DNA from: Frateuria_A yonginensis
Lineage (GTDB): Bacteria > Pseudomonadota > Gammaproteobacteria > Xanthomonadales > Rhodanobacteraceae
Direction of reading: 5' to 3'
NCBI RefSeq assembly: GCF_037137055.1
Contig: NZ_JBBBNY010000002.1
Location: 248,001 to 312,000, forward strand
Length of the DNA: 64,000 nucleotides
Within the stretch, counting starts at the first letter, position 1. The number at the start of each line of letters is the position of its first letter. The notes under the pieces were generated by a model. It was not told where the DNA came from and made no database searches. It was given only the letters and a program-made list of their open reading frames with translations. The position numbers and the translations under genes were made by a program. Below, one piece after another: positions 1-8,446 of the stretch.

Positions 1-312
1 CTGCGCCTGCGCTTCGGCCTCACCCGCGAGGCCTACACGGCGACCACGGTCACCGTGGTGGTGACGGTGGCCGGGCGGCTGTTCGGGGTGGTGGTCGACG
101 CGGTTTCCGACGTGCTGGACGTGCAGCCGGACCAGGTGCGCCCGGTACCCGACATGGGCACCGCCGTGGATACCGAATATCTGAAGGGATTGACTGCCGT
201 CGAGGAGCGCATGGTGCTGCTGCTCGACGTGGACAAGCTGTTGCAGCCGCAGGACGCGCAGATGCTGGACGCCGCCTTGCCCGCGGCCGCCGACGTGAAA
301 GCCGTGGCCTGA
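1..312 (+). CDS. cheW: CheW chemotaxis coupling protein (5' end outside window)
   Basis: Only the last 103 residues are visible; the start lies upstream of the window. The tail has the pattern of the CheW fold: a run of beta strands containing GRLFGVVVDAVSDVLDV, then a segment near YLKGLTAVEERMVLLLDVDKLL that closely matches the CheW C-terminus. CheW couples chemoreceptors to the kinase CheA at the inner membrane. It stops 12 bases before a receptor gene and heads the visible part of a chemotaxis operon. CheA is not in the window and would be expected upstream; that is inference. The family call is firm; the exact N-terminus cannot be seen. Confidence 0.85.
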   Translation: MRLRFGLTREAYTATTVTVVVTVAGRLFGVVVDAVSDVLDVQPDQVRPVPDMGTAVDTEYLKGLTAVEERMVLLLDVDKLLQPQDAQMLDAALPAAADVKAVA

Positions 313-324
313 CAGGAACCACCC

Positions 325-2052
325 ATGAAAATGCCGAAGTTGAAATTCAAGATCCCCTCCCTCACCGTGCGCGGCCGCCTGCGGCTGGTGCTCGGCATGC
401 TGATGCTGATGCTGGTGGGTGGTGCCGTGATCGGCATCGGCTCCATGCAGCTGCAGAACGAGGGCATGCGCACGATGTACCAGGACGAGCTGGTGCCGGC
501 GCAGACCGCCCAGCGCATGCGCGCGACGTCGCTGATGCAGTTCATCGTGCTGGGCGAGGCCGCCCGGCTGGTCAAGCAGCCGACGCAGCTGCAGCAGAAG
601 ATGGGCGAGTACGCGGAGCTGGAGAAGAACTTCCTGGCCCTGAAGAAGGACTTCGACGCCGCGCCCAAGAGCGAGGTGGTGGCGGCGCAGTACAAGAAGT
701 ACCTGGCCGACGAGGACGACTACGTCAGTGGCCTGAAGGACATGACCGATGCGCTCAACCAGCATGACGAAGCCGCCGACGACGTGCTCGACATGCAGGT
801 GCGGCCGCTGATGATGATGCGGCTGGAAGTGCTGGACAAGCTGGTGAACATGCAGCGGGCCGAGGCGCTGCAGGCGTACCAGGCGCAGGTGTCCCGCTTC
901 AAGCTGATCCGCGCGGTCAGCATCGCGGCGCTCGCCGCGGGGCTGCTGCTCGCCGCCTGGATGGCGCTGTCGCTCAGCCGCTCGATCCTGGGCACGCTCA
1001 CCTACGCCGGCCGCGTCGCCCGCGAGATCGCGCAGGGCAAGCTCGGCCACGCGATCAAGGTCAAGCGCAACGACGAGCTCGGCCAGCTGCTGGATGCGTT
1101 CCGCAGCATGGACGAGCGTCTCTCGGCCATCGTCGGCGAGGTGCGCCACGGTTCCGGCGCGGTGAGCACCGCCGCGCAGCAGATCGCGCGCGGCAACGAC
1201 GACCTGTCGCAGCGTACGCAGGAGCAGGCCTCCAGCCTGGAGGAAACCGCCTCCTCGATGGAACAGATGACCTCCACGGTCAAGCAGAACGCCGAGAACG
1301 CCAGTCACGCCAACCAGCTGGCCCGCGGCGCCCGCGAACAGGCCGAGCGTGGCGGCGAGGTGGCGGCACAGGCGGTGATCGCGATGAAGGAGATCAACGC
1401 CTCCAGCCGCAAGATCTCCGACATCGTCAGCCTGATCGACGAGATCGCCTTCCAGACCAACCTGCTGTCGCTCAACGCGGCGGTCGAGGCGGCGCGTGCC
1501 GGCGAGCAGGGCCGCGGTTTCGCGGTGGTCGCCACCGAGGTGCGCAACCTGGCCCAGCGCTCGGCCGGTGCCGCCAAGGAGATCAAGGCGCTGATCAACG
1601 ACAGCGCCGAGAAGGTCAAGGCAGGCTCCGAGCTCGTGGACCAGTCCGGCAAGGCGCTGGCCGAGATCGTGGACAGCGTGAAGAAGGTCACCGACATCGT
1701 GGCCGAGATCGCCGCGGCCAGCCAGGAGCAGTCCGCCGGCATCGACCAGGTGAACCATGCGGTGTCGCAGATGGACGAGATGACCCAGCAGAACGCCGCC
1801 CTGGTCGAGGAGGCCGCCGCCGCTGCGCGTGCCATGCAGGAGCAGGCCGGCGAGCTGGCCCGCCAGGTCGCGTTCTTCCGCCTCGAGGGCGATGCCGCGC
1901 AGGCCGCGCCACTGGCGCCGCGCGCCAGCAACGTGGTGGCCGAGGCCGAGGCGGTGTTCGCCGCCGTGCGCAACACGCCGCCGGCGCGCACCGTGCGCAT
2001 GGCCGAGCCGGCCGTCGCCGAAGCCGACGCCGGCGTCTGGAAGGAGTTCTGA
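325..2052 (+). CDS. Methyl-accepting chemotaxis protein with HAMP domain and CheR/CheB docking tail
   Basis: A 575-residue transmembrane chemoreceptor. After a basic N-terminus comes TM1 (about residues 18-40), a periplasmic helical sensor of about 150 residues resembling a four-helix bundle, TM2 (about 195-216), a HAMP domain (about 217-268) and a long cytoplasmic coiled coil. The signalling hairpin tip, including EIAFQTNLLSLNAAVEAARAG, begins near residue 373 and is intact. The protein ends in VWKEF, which fits the xWxxF pentapeptide that tethers CheR and CheB in the Tar/Tsr type of receptor. The ligand cannot be told from sequence. It sits 12 bases after cheW and 2 bases before cheR. Confidence 0.93.
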   Translation: MKMPKLKFKIPSLTVRGRLRLVLGMLMLMLVGGAVIGIGSMQLQNEGMRTMYQDELVPAQTAQRMRATSLMQFIVLGEAARLVKQPTQLQQKMGEYAELEKNFLALKKDFDAAPKSEVVAAQYKKYLADEDDYVSGLKDMTDALNQHDEAADDVLDMQVRPLMMMRLEVLDKLVNMQRAEALQAYQAQVSRFKLIRAVSIAALAAGLLLAAWMALSLSRSILGTLTYAGRVAREIAQGKLGHAIKVKRNDELGQLLDAFRSMDERLSAIVGEVRHGSGAVSTAAQQIARGNDDLSQRTQEQASSLEETASSMEQMTSTVKQNAENASHANQLARGAREQAERGGEVAAQAVIAMKEINASSRKISDIVSLIDEIAFQTNLLSLNAAVEAARAGEQGRGFAVVATEVRNLAQRSAGAAKEIKALINDSAEKVKAGSELVDQSGKALAEIVDSVKKVTDIVAEIAAASQEQSAGIDQVNHAVSQMDEMTQQNAALVEEAAAAARAMQEQAGELARQVAFFRLEGDAAQAAPLAPRASNVVAEAEAVFAAVRNTPPARTVRMAEPAVAEADAGVWKEF

Positions 2053-2054
2053 GC

Positions 2055-2921
2055 ATGAACGCGGTCGCCGACCACGATACGGCGATGGTCGCCGGGCCCG
2101 TGCTCGGCGACGGCGACTTCCAGTTCCTGCGCGGTTTCGTCTACCAGTATTGCGGCATCGCGCTGAGCGAACAGAAGCGCCAGCTGGTACAGGGCCGCCT
2201 GGCGCGGCGCCTGCGCGCGCTGGGCATGCGCGGTTTCGGCGAATACTGCGAGCTGCTGCGGCGCGATCCGGGCAGCGAGCTGGACGAGCTGTCCAGCGCG
2301 ATCAGCACCAACGTCACCGCGTTCTTCCGCGAGGCGCATCATTTCGACCTGCTCGCCGGCGAGCTGCTGCCGCGCTGGCTGGAGCAGAAGCGCGAGGGTG
2401 GCCGCCTCCGCATCTGGTCAGCCGGCTGCTCCAGCGGGGAGGAGCCTTATTCGATCGCCATGGTGCTGGCCGAGGCGCTGGAGCGCTGCGGCCGCACCGT
2501 GGACGCGAAGATCCTCGCCACCGACCTGTCGCCTGCCGCGCTGGCGGCGGCACGCAAGGGCGTCTATCCGCTGGAGCGGCTCGAGGGTGTCAGCCCGGAG
2601 CGACGCCGGCGCTGGTTCCTGCGCGGCGAGGGCGAGTACGCGGGCCTGGCCTGCGTGCACCCGCGGTTGCGCGAACTCACCGCCATCCTGCCGCTCAACC
2701 TGCTGCACGAGTGGCCCATGCAGGGGCCGTTCGACGCGATCTTCTGCCGCAACGTGGTGATCTATTTCGATCAGCCGACCAAGCAGAAGCTGTTCCGGCG
2801 CTATGCCCGGCTGCTGCCCGATGGCGGCCATCTGTTCCTCGGCCACTCCGAGTCCATGCACGGTCTTTCCGACGAGTTCGAATTGATCGGCCGTACCGTC
2901 TACCGGAAAAAACCCGCATGA
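2055..2921 (+). CDS. cheR: Chemotaxis protein methyltransferase CheR
   Basis: A 288-residue S-adenosylmethionine-dependent methyltransferase that adds methyl groups to glutamates of chemoreceptors during adaptation. The N-terminal helical domain contains the receptor-facing segment SSAISTNVTAFFRE. The SAM-binding loop IWSAGCSSGEEPYSIAM lies near residue 117, and FCRNVVIYFD follows near residue 231, both typical of CheR. Length is normal for the family. Its stop overlaps the cheD start as ATGA, so the two are probably translationally coupled. The upstream receptor carries a matching docking tail. Confidence 0.96.
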   Translation: MNAVADHDTAMVAGPVLGDGDFQFLRGFVYQYCGIALSEQKRQLVQGRLARRLRALGMRGFGEYCELLRRDPGSELDELSSAISTNVTAFFREAHHFDLLAGELLPRWLEQKREGGRLRIWSAGCSSGEEPYSIAMVLAEALERCGRTVDAKILATDLSPAALAAARKGVYPLERLEGVSPERRRRWFLRGEGEYAGLACVHPRLRELTAILPLNLLHEWPMQGPFDAIFCRNVVIYFDQPTKQKLFRRYARLLPDGGHLFLGHSESMHGLSDEFELIGRTVYRKKPA

Positions 2922-3559
2922 CCACCGTTGTCGCGAGGCTGCCCGCCATCGCACCCGCGTTGCCCGGTTTCGAGCACCTGCGCCGGTTCTGGGATCCTAC
3001 CCACCAGTGCGTCACCGCCAAGGTGCTGCCCGGCGAGTTCTACGTGAGCACGCAGGAGGAGATGATCTCCACCGTGCTCGGCTCGTGCATCGCCGCCTGC
3101 ATCCGCGACAAGCGCCGGCGCGTGGGCGGCATGAACCATTTCATGCTGCCCGAGCCGGTCGGCGAGCGCGACGCGTGGTCCTCCGCGGTGGGGCGCGCCG
3201 CGCGCTACGGCTCGGACGCGATGGAACAGCTGATCAACGCGATCCTCAAGGCCGGCGGCCAGCGCGAGGACCTGGAAGTGAAGGTGTTCGGCGGCGGACG
3301 CGTGCTGGCGCAGATGACCGACGTGGGCCGGCGCAACATCGAGTTCATCCAGCGCTACCTCGCGACCGAGAAGCTCGAGCTGGTGGCCTCGGACCTGGGC
3401 GACGTGTACCCGCGCCAGGTGCAGTACTTCCCGGCCACCGGCAAGGTGCGGGTGCGCCAGCTGCGCGGTACGCGCGACGCGGCGCTGGTGGACGGCGAGC
3501 GGTCCTACCTCAAGCGTTTGGCAAACGATCCGATAAAGGGAGAGGTGGAGCTCTTCTGA
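2918..3559 (+). CDS. cheD: Chemoreceptor glutamine deamidase CheD
   Basis: A 213-residue CheD. The catalytic cysteine is in STVLGSCIAACI, the histidine in GGMNHFMLPE, and the following KVFGGGRV matches the third conserved block. CheD converts specific receptor glutamines to glutamates, creating methylation sites, and in some bacteria interacts with CheC or CheB. The start chosen is the ATG that overlaps the cheR stop; a longer upstream reading in the same frame is only a shadow of cheR. The gene lies between cheR and cheB, as in many proteobacterial operons. Confidence 0.95.
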   Translation: MTTVVARLPAIAPALPGFEHLRRFWDPTHQCVTAKVLPGEFYVSTQEEMISTVLGSCIAACIRDKRRRVGGMNHFMLPEPVGERDAWSSAVGRAARYGSDAMEQLINAILKAGGQREDLEVKVFGGGRVLAQMTDVGRRNIEFIQRYLATEKLELVASDLGDVYPRQVQYFPATGKVRVRQLRGTRDAALVDGERSYLKRLANDPIKGEVELF

Positions 3560-3692
3560 CCCGGTGGCACCGGGCCGTGGGGGCGTGGCGTCCGCCGTAC
3601 CGGCGGCGGCGTCCCTGGCGCAGGCGGATCAGCGCCCTCACGACCCGGTGCCACCGCTCCACCTTCACAAGGCAAGCTTCGAGACATACGGC

Positions 3693-4793
3693 ATGGAAAA
3701 AGTGCGTGTTCTGGTGGTCGACGATTCCGCACTGGTGCGCAAGCTCCTGTCGACCATGCTTGCCTCCGATCCGCAGATCGACGTGGTCGGTACCGCGCCC
3801 GACCCGCTGGTGGCGCGCGAGAAGATCAAGCAGCTCAACCCGGACGTGCTCACGCTCGACGTGGAAATGCCGAGGATGGACGGGCTGACCTTCCTGGAAA
3901 ACCTGATGCGGCTGCGGCCGATGCCGGTGGTGATGGTGTCCTCGCTGACCGCGCAGGGCGCCGACGTCACCCTGCGTGCGCTCGAGCTGGGCGCGGTGGA
4001 CTTCTTCACCAAGCCGTCCAGCGACCTGGCCGGCACCTTCGCCGACAGTGCGCAGGACATCTGCGCCAAGGTCAAGGCGGCCGCCCGCGCCCGGCCGCGT
4101 GCGCGTACCGTCGTGCGCAAGCTGGAGGTGGCGCCACGGCTGAGCGCCGACGCGGTGCTGCCGCTGTCGCAATCGGCCGGCAGCCGCGGCGGCAGCCCGA
4201 TCATCGCGATCGGAGCCTCCACCGGCGGCACCGAGGCGATCCGCGCGGTGCTCGAGGCGATGCCGCCCGACGCGCCGCCGATCGTGATCACCCAGCACAT
4301 CCCTGCCGCCTTCAGCGGACCGTTCGCCGCGCGCATGGACAACTGCTCGGCGATGCGCGTGTGCGAGGCCCGCGACGGCCAGCCGATCCAGCCGGGCCAC
4401 GCCTACATCGCGCCCGGCAGCCAGCACCTGCTGGTGATGTGGGACGGCGCCAAGCACGTCTGCCGCCTGCATGACGGTCCGCCGGTGAACCGGCACAAGC
4501 CCAGCGTCGACGTGCTGTTCCGCTCGATGGCTGCCAGCGTGGGCAAGGCGACGGTGGCGGCGCTGCTCACCGGCATGGGCGACGACGGCGCGCGCGGCCT
4601 GCTGGAACTGTCCCAGGCCGGGGCCGCCACGCTGGTGCAGGACGAGGACAGCTCGGTGGTGTGGGGCATGCCCGGCGCCGCCTGGAAACTCGGCGCCGCG
4701 AACGAGGCGCTGCCGCTGGACCAGATCGCCGCGCGCCTGCTCCGGCTCGCCCGTCTCCCCCTCGACAGCGCCCAGCGCGTTGCCGCCCACTGA
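3693..4793 (+). CDS. cheB: Chemotaxis response regulator protein-glutamate methylesterase CheB
   Basis: A 366-residue two-domain CheB. The N-terminal receiver starts MEKVRVLVVDDSALVRKLL and has the phospho-acceptor Asp in LTLDVEMPRMDG. After a linker, the methylesterase domain shows the Ser of IAIGASTGGTEA (near residue 175), the His of ITQHIP (near 200) and the Asp of TGMGDDGARG (near 296). Phosphorylation by CheA activates demethylation of receptors. The start was set at MEKVRV because it begins the receiver directly; an in-frame upstream ATG would add 43 low-complexity residues. A 133-base gap separates it from cheD. Confidence 0.95.
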   Translation: MEKVRVLVVDDSALVRKLLSTMLASDPQIDVVGTAPDPLVAREKIKQLNPDVLTLDVEMPRMDGLTFLENLMRLRPMPVVMVSSLTAQGADVTLRALELGAVDFFTKPSSDLAGTFADSAQDICAKVKAAARARPRARTVVRKLEVAPRLSADAVLPLSQSAGSRGGSPIIAIGASTGGTEAIRAVLEAMPPDAPPIVITQHIPAAFSGPFAARMDNCSAMRVCEARDGQPIQPGHAYIAPGSQHLLVMWDGAKHVCRLHDGPPVNRHKPSVDVLFRSMAASVGKATVAALLTGMGDDGARGLLELSQAGAATLVQDEDSSVVWGMPGAAWKLGAANEALPLDQIAARLLRLARLPLDSAQRVAAH

Positions 4794-4813
4794 CGAGTCA
4801 CGGAAGAAAGCCC

Positions 4814-5995
4814 ATGGCTGCCATCCTCTCCTTCTTTCACATCCGCCATCTGGTCGGCTTCTCCGCCAGTGCGGCGGCGCTGCTGCTCAGCCTGATCTGG
4901 CACCCGGCCTGGCTCGCGCCGGTACTGGTGATCGCGCTGGCCGCCGCCTGGATCGTCGAGACCCGCCGCGGCGCCGCCTCCACCGAGGCCGCCGAGCCGG
5001 AGACCGTGGATCCCACGCCGGTGCGCGAGGCGCTGGAAGACGTGCGCAGCGCGCTGGTCGACGAGCTCGGCCACGCCACCCGCGAGCTGCACCAGGCGCT
5101 GGACCTGCTGCGCGACGCGGTGTCGGAACTCGGCGGCGGCTTCGACGGCCTGTCGCAGAAGACCGGCCTGCAGCAGTCGCTGCTCAAGCAGATCATCGAC
5201 GTGCAGAACGGCGGGGTGTCGGTGCAGGATTTCGCCGCGCGCACGGGGGACCTGCTCGAGCACTTCGTCGGCATGGTCGTGCAGATGTCGCGCGAGAGCC
5301 TGCGCATCGTCTACCGCATCGACGGCATGGCGAAGGAAATGGATGCCGTGTTCGGCCTCCTCAAGAACGTGAACACCATCGCCGAGGAGACCAACCTGCT
5401 GGCGCTCAATGCCTCGATCGAGGCCGCGCGCGCGGGCGAGTCCGGCCGCGGCTTCGCGGTGGTCGCCGGCGAGATCCGCAACCTGGCCAGCCACTCCAAC
5501 CAGTTCAACGAGCAGATCGGCAGCCACGTCGAGCGCGCCCGCGCCGCGATGGAGCAACTGCGCGGCCTGGTCGGCACCATGGCCTCGCAGGACCTCAACG
5601 TGGCACTGTCGGCCAAGGGCGGCATCGACGCGATGATGGCGCACGTCACCGAGAGCGACGCGCGTACCAGCGCGGTGGCCGACCAGGTGGTCGAAATCAA
5701 CCGCGGCCTGGGCTCGGACGTCTCCACCACCATCCGCTCGCTGCAGTTCGAGGACATCCTGAGCCAGCTGCTGCACCAGACCCGCACCCGCCTGGTGGAG
5801 CTGCAGGAAATCACCGCCGACTGCACCCGCGACATCGAGGAGCTGGCCTGCAGCCGGATCGACGCCGAGACGCTGGAAGCCCGCGCCCAGCGCGTGCGCG
5901 CCCGCCTGGCCCTGCAGCGCGAGAAGGCCCGCCTGCGCTCGCGCGGCCCGGCGCTGCAGAGCTCGATGGACGCGGGCGAGATCGAGCTCTTCTGA
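4814..5995 (+). CDS. Methyl-accepting chemotaxis-like protein with membrane hairpin but no periplasmic sensor
   Basis: A 393-residue receptor-like protein. Two hydrophobic segments close to the N-terminus (about residues 14-31 and 34-50) are separated by only a few residues, so there is no periplasmic ligand domain and no evident HAMP. The cytoplasmic part is a coiled coil with a clear signalling tip, NTIAEETNLLALNASIEAAR, near residue 187, followed by FAVVAGEIRNLA. It ends in EIELF without the WxxF tail of the first receptor. The start chosen gives the membrane hairpin at once. It lies 20 bases after cheB and 9 bases before the STAS gene. A cytoplasmic or membrane-sensed signal is inference. 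Confidence 0.85.
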   Translation: MAAILSFFHIRHLVGFSASAAALLLSLIWHPAWLAPVLVIALAAAWIVETRRGAASTEAAEPETVDPTPVREALEDVRSALVDELGHATRELHQALDLLRDAVSELGGGFDGLSQKTGLQQSLLKQIIDVQNGGVSVQDFAARTGDLLEHFVGMVVQMSRESLRIVYRIDGMAKEMDAVFGLLKNVNTIAEETNLLALNASIEAARAGESGRGFAVVAGEIRNLASHSNQFNEQIGSHVERARAAMEQLRGLVGTMASQDLNVALSAKGGIDAMMAHVTESDARTSAVADQVVEINRGLGSDVSTTIRSLQFEDILSQLLHQTRTRLVELQEITADCTRDIEELACSRIDAETLEARAQRVRARLALQREKARLRSRGPALQSSMDAGEIELF

Positions 5996-6004
5996 GGACC
6001 GGCC

Positions 6005-6310
6005 ATGAGCATCAATGTCCACCACGACAGCGACACCGACTGCCTGACCCTGCACCTGGGCGAACACTTCGACTTCAGCGTGCACCGGGATTTCCACGAC
6101 GCCTGCCTGGCTTCCAGCGTGAAGGCGCGCAGCTACGTGATCGACCTGGGCGAGGTCACGCGCATGGACAGCTCCGCGCTGGGCATGCTGCTGCTGCTGC
6201 GCGAACACGCCGGCGCGGACCGGGCCGAGATCCGCATCGTCAATGCACGCGACGAGTTGCGCGGCACCTTGCGCGTGGCCGGCTTCGACAAGCTGTTCGT
6301 GCTGCACTGA
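6005..6310 (+). CDS. STAS-domain protein (anti-sigma-factor-antagonist type)
   Basis: A 101-residue single STAS domain. The conserved loop appears as DLGEVTRMDSSALGMLLLLREH, whose Ser pair is the usual phosphorylation site in SpoIIAA-type antagonists. Such proteins act through partner switching with kinase-type anti-sigma factors; similar small STAS proteins also occur in chemosensory operons. It follows the second receptor by 9 bases and is the last gene of this operon. No cognate switch kinase or phosphatase is in the window, so its partner is unknown. Confidence 0.85.
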   Translation: MSINVHHDSDTDCLTLHLGEHFDFSVHRDFHDACLASSVKARSYVIDLGEVTRMDSSALGMLLLLREHAGADRAEIRIVNARDELRGTLRVAGFDKLFVLH

Positions 6311-6396
6311 GGCTTCGCTTTCCCCTGTCGGGGACGGGGTCGCCTTGCTCCGGTCGGGCGGCGGGGGCGCCGGCGCTGTGGCGTACCTTTTGCCGC

Positions 6397-6835
6397 CTCC
6401 CTCCCCCGCCGGGGAGAGGGAGGGGTGAGGTGCTCGCGGTTCTGGCTACCTTGTGCAGGGTCCGCCTTCGATTGCCGTTGCTGTACGACCCTCCCGTGAC
6501 TGGCTCACACGCGAGGTTGTTGCCGCGACCACTTGCTGCGCCTGTGTGGAGCGAGCTCGCTCGCGATGTTCTTTTTCTTTGTGCTTCGCTGGCCTGCTTG
6601 CGGGGGGCGTTTTTGTGTGGGCTCTCCGCGATCGGGCTCGCCTGCGGCGGGCTTTCGATTGCCTGCCGGCGCTCGAGTGACTTCTCCTTGCTGGCCCAAG
6701 GAGAAGTCACCAGGAGAAACGGCCTGGGTGAGCCCGGGGCGAGGCAAAAGCTAGGGGCCGTCGGGGCCAGCAAGGTGCGCCCGGCTCTTAGAGGAGCTAC
6801 AGCGGCTACACCGCGGGCGCTCGGGAACCGGGGCC
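6397..6835 (+). repeat. Left arm of a head-to-head imperfect intergenic repeat
   Basis: This arm resembles the reverse complement of 6896-7330 in the same order of blocks: a purine-rich GGGGAGAGG block with GTGCTCGCG, a block around CTTTGTGCTTCGC, a GGGCTCGCCTGCGG block, a short hairpin with CTTCTCC and GGAGAAGT, an AAACGGCCTGGG-like block, and the exact 12-mer GAGGAGCTACAG (6791-6802). The copies have diverged and no reading frame is shared convincingly, so I read it as non-coding repeat DNA rather than a gene. Confidence 0.7.
6677..6710. repeat. Perfect 14-bp inverted repeat inside the left arm
   Basis: GTGACTTCTCCTTG at 6677-6690 is exactly complementary to CAAGGAGAAGTCAC at 6697-6710, with a 6-base loop CTGGCC. 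The right arm keeps a weaker version at 7016-7048 (GGTGACTTCTC against GAGAAGTGACC, one mismatch). There is no T-tract, so it is not a normal intrinsic terminator. Confidence 0.75.
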
Positions 6836-6895
6836 AGGGTGGCGCCCTGCCGCGTGGAGGCTGAGGGTGGGCGAGGCGCAGCGAGCCGGTCCATC

Positions 6896-7330
6896 GCCTC
6901 GGTCATCGAGCGCTCGCGGAGTAGCGGCTGTAGCTCCTCTGGAAGCGACCGCCTCGCCCGGCAAGGCGCAGCGGGACCTAGCTCTTGTCCCGAGTTGCCC
7001 CAGGCCATTTCTCTTGGTGACTTCTCTGGGCCCGCAAGGAGAAGTGACCCGCTGGCCGGCAGGGCAGCGGAAGCCCACCGCAGGCGAGCCCGCTCGCGGC
7101 AAGGCCACGGGAGAACGACACACCCCTGCAAGCAGGCCTCTTGCAAACGCGCCAAGCCTCCTGCGAAGCACAAAGAAAAGAGCATCGCGAGCAAGCCCGC
7201 TCTACCGGCACGAGGCGGGCAACGGGTCCATGGGCGAGCCGGCCAGGGAGGCCGTGAAAGGCCGCCGCGCGTGAGCGCACGAACCACCACTGTCGCGAGC
7301 ACCCGCCCCTCGCCTCTCCCCGGAGGAGGG
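6896..7330 (-). repeat. Right arm of the head-to-head intergenic repeat
   Basis: This is the inverted partner of 6397-6835, separated from it by about 60 bases of non-repeated sequence. CTGTAGCTCCTC at 6928-6939 is the exact complement of the left-arm 12-mer. The stretch 6311-7430 holds no credible gene on either strand: long minus-strand open frames exist but consist of arginine- and proline-rich translation with no family resemblance and span both arms. The remaining 100 bases to 7430 show nothing I recognise. Confidence 0.7.
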
Positions 7331-7430
7331 ACGGCGCAATCGGCCAGGGTGAGGCCAGCCAGGGCAAGGCTCGGCCAGCGCCAGGGCCGAGTCGGCCAGC
7401 TGGGCAGGCAGGGAGCGGCGAGGGCGAGAC

Positions 7431-7757
7431 TCAGCCCAGGCGCCGCGCGATCGCGTAGAACACCAGGTTGCCCAGGCCGGTCGCGATCGCCAGCACGGCC
7501 ACCAGGCCGGGCGTCAGGTCCTGCCAGCCGAAGGCCTGGATCAGCCCGAAGCCGGCGCCGAGCGCGACCAGCACCACACCCCAGTGCAGCGAGGAGTGCC
7601 GCCGGCGCAGCTCTTCGCTCTGCAGGACCGACCGCACCAATTCCTCTGAGCCGCCGACGGCGACCATCTGCCGGCGCACGCGTGCGTCCACGACGACCTT
7701 GATGGCGTAGGTGATGCAGACGAAGAGGGTGATCGGGATGAGGATCTCGAGATTCAT
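7431..7757 (-). CDS. Small integral membrane protein, DUF6249-like
   Basis: A 108-residue protein starting MNLEILIPITLFVCITYAIK. It has an N-terminal membrane helix, a charged middle (ARVRRQMVAVGGSEELVRSVLQ) and two C-terminal hydrophobic segments (HWGVVLVALGAGFGLIQAF and LVAVLAIATGLGNLVFYAI), giving three likely transmembrane helices. The layout fits the DUF6249 family of Xanthomonadales, which I recall as often lying next to ECF sigma factors; that assignment is from memory. It diverges from the sigma factor gene with about 107 bases between them. Function is unknown. The start was placed at the ATG directly before the first helix. Confidence 0.75.
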   Translation of the reverse strand: MNLEILIPITLFVCITYAIKVVVDARVRRQMVAVGGSEELVRSVLQSEELRRRHSSLHWGVVLVALGAGFGLIQAFGWQDLTPGLVAVLAIATGLGNLVFYAIARRLG

Positions 7758-7864
7758 GGCGACTCCGGGTGGGTGGGTTCGCCCCATGAGAGACGGGCAG
7801 GGGACCGGCGGTTGCATTCGGGGGCACTTGCAACCGTTTCGCCCGGACGCGTATCCCAGGAACG

Positions 7865-8446
7865 ATGGATGCCTGCAGCCCGCCCAATCCGGACCGCGAT
7901 CTGGTCGACGCCGTGCTCGGCGGTACGCCGGGGGCGTTCGAGCGCCTGGTCCACACCTATCAGGGCCTGTGCTGGCACATCGTCTACCGCATGGTGCGCG
8001 ACCCGGAGGATGCGCGGGAGCTGTGCCAGGAGACCTTCCTGCGCGTGCACCAGTGCCTGCACCAGTACCGGCAGGAGAGCGCGCTGAAATCCTGGATCGC
8101 GCAGGTGGCCTATTCGATCGCGCTGCGCCACCTGCAGCGCAAGCGCATCCCGCTGGCCGAGGCGGAAACCGGCGACGGGCCGTCGCTGCTGGAGAACCTC
8201 GGCGACGGGTTCGACCTGGAAGAGACCTTCGGCGACGCGCAGGTGGCGCACCGCCTGCATGCGGCGATCGACGCGCTGCCGCCGGTGCAGCGCGCCGTGC
8301 TCACGCTCTACCATCTGGAAGAGGCCAGCATCCCCGAGATCGCCACGATCACCGGGCTGGCCACCGGCACCATCAAGAGCCATCTGTTCCGCGCACGCCT
8401 GCGCCTTCGCGAGATACTCGAAGGCCGGCTGGGAGTTGCCGTATGA
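7865..8446 (+). CDS. ECF-type RNA polymerase sigma factor
   Basis: A 193-residue sigma-70 family protein with only regions 2 and 4. Region 2 (about residues 25-100) includes DARELCQETFLRVHQ and the -10 recognition helix area WIAQVAYSIALRHLQRKR. Region 4 (about 135-185) has VQRAVLTLYHLEEASIPEIATITGLATGTIKSHLFRARLRLRE, a typical helix-turn-helix for the -35 element. The next gene overlaps its end by 4 bases and encodes a small membrane protein that is a candidate regulator. Target promoters cannot be predicted from this window. Confidence 0.92.
   Translation: MDACSPPNPDRDLVDAVLGGTPGAFERLVHTYQGLCWHIVYRMVRDPEDARELCQETFLRVHQCLHQYRQESALKSWIAQVAYSIALRHLQRKRIPLAEAETGDGPSLLENLGDGFDLEETFGDAQVAHRLHAAIDALPPVQRAVLTLYHLEEASIPEIATITGLATGTIKSHLFRARLRLREILEGRLGVAV

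Noticed and set aside
6751..7956. A 401-codon minus-strand open frame in the intergenic repeat
   Set aside because: It runs through both inverted arms and reads as Arg/Pro-rich low-complexity sequence; the arms are better explained as non-coding repeats.
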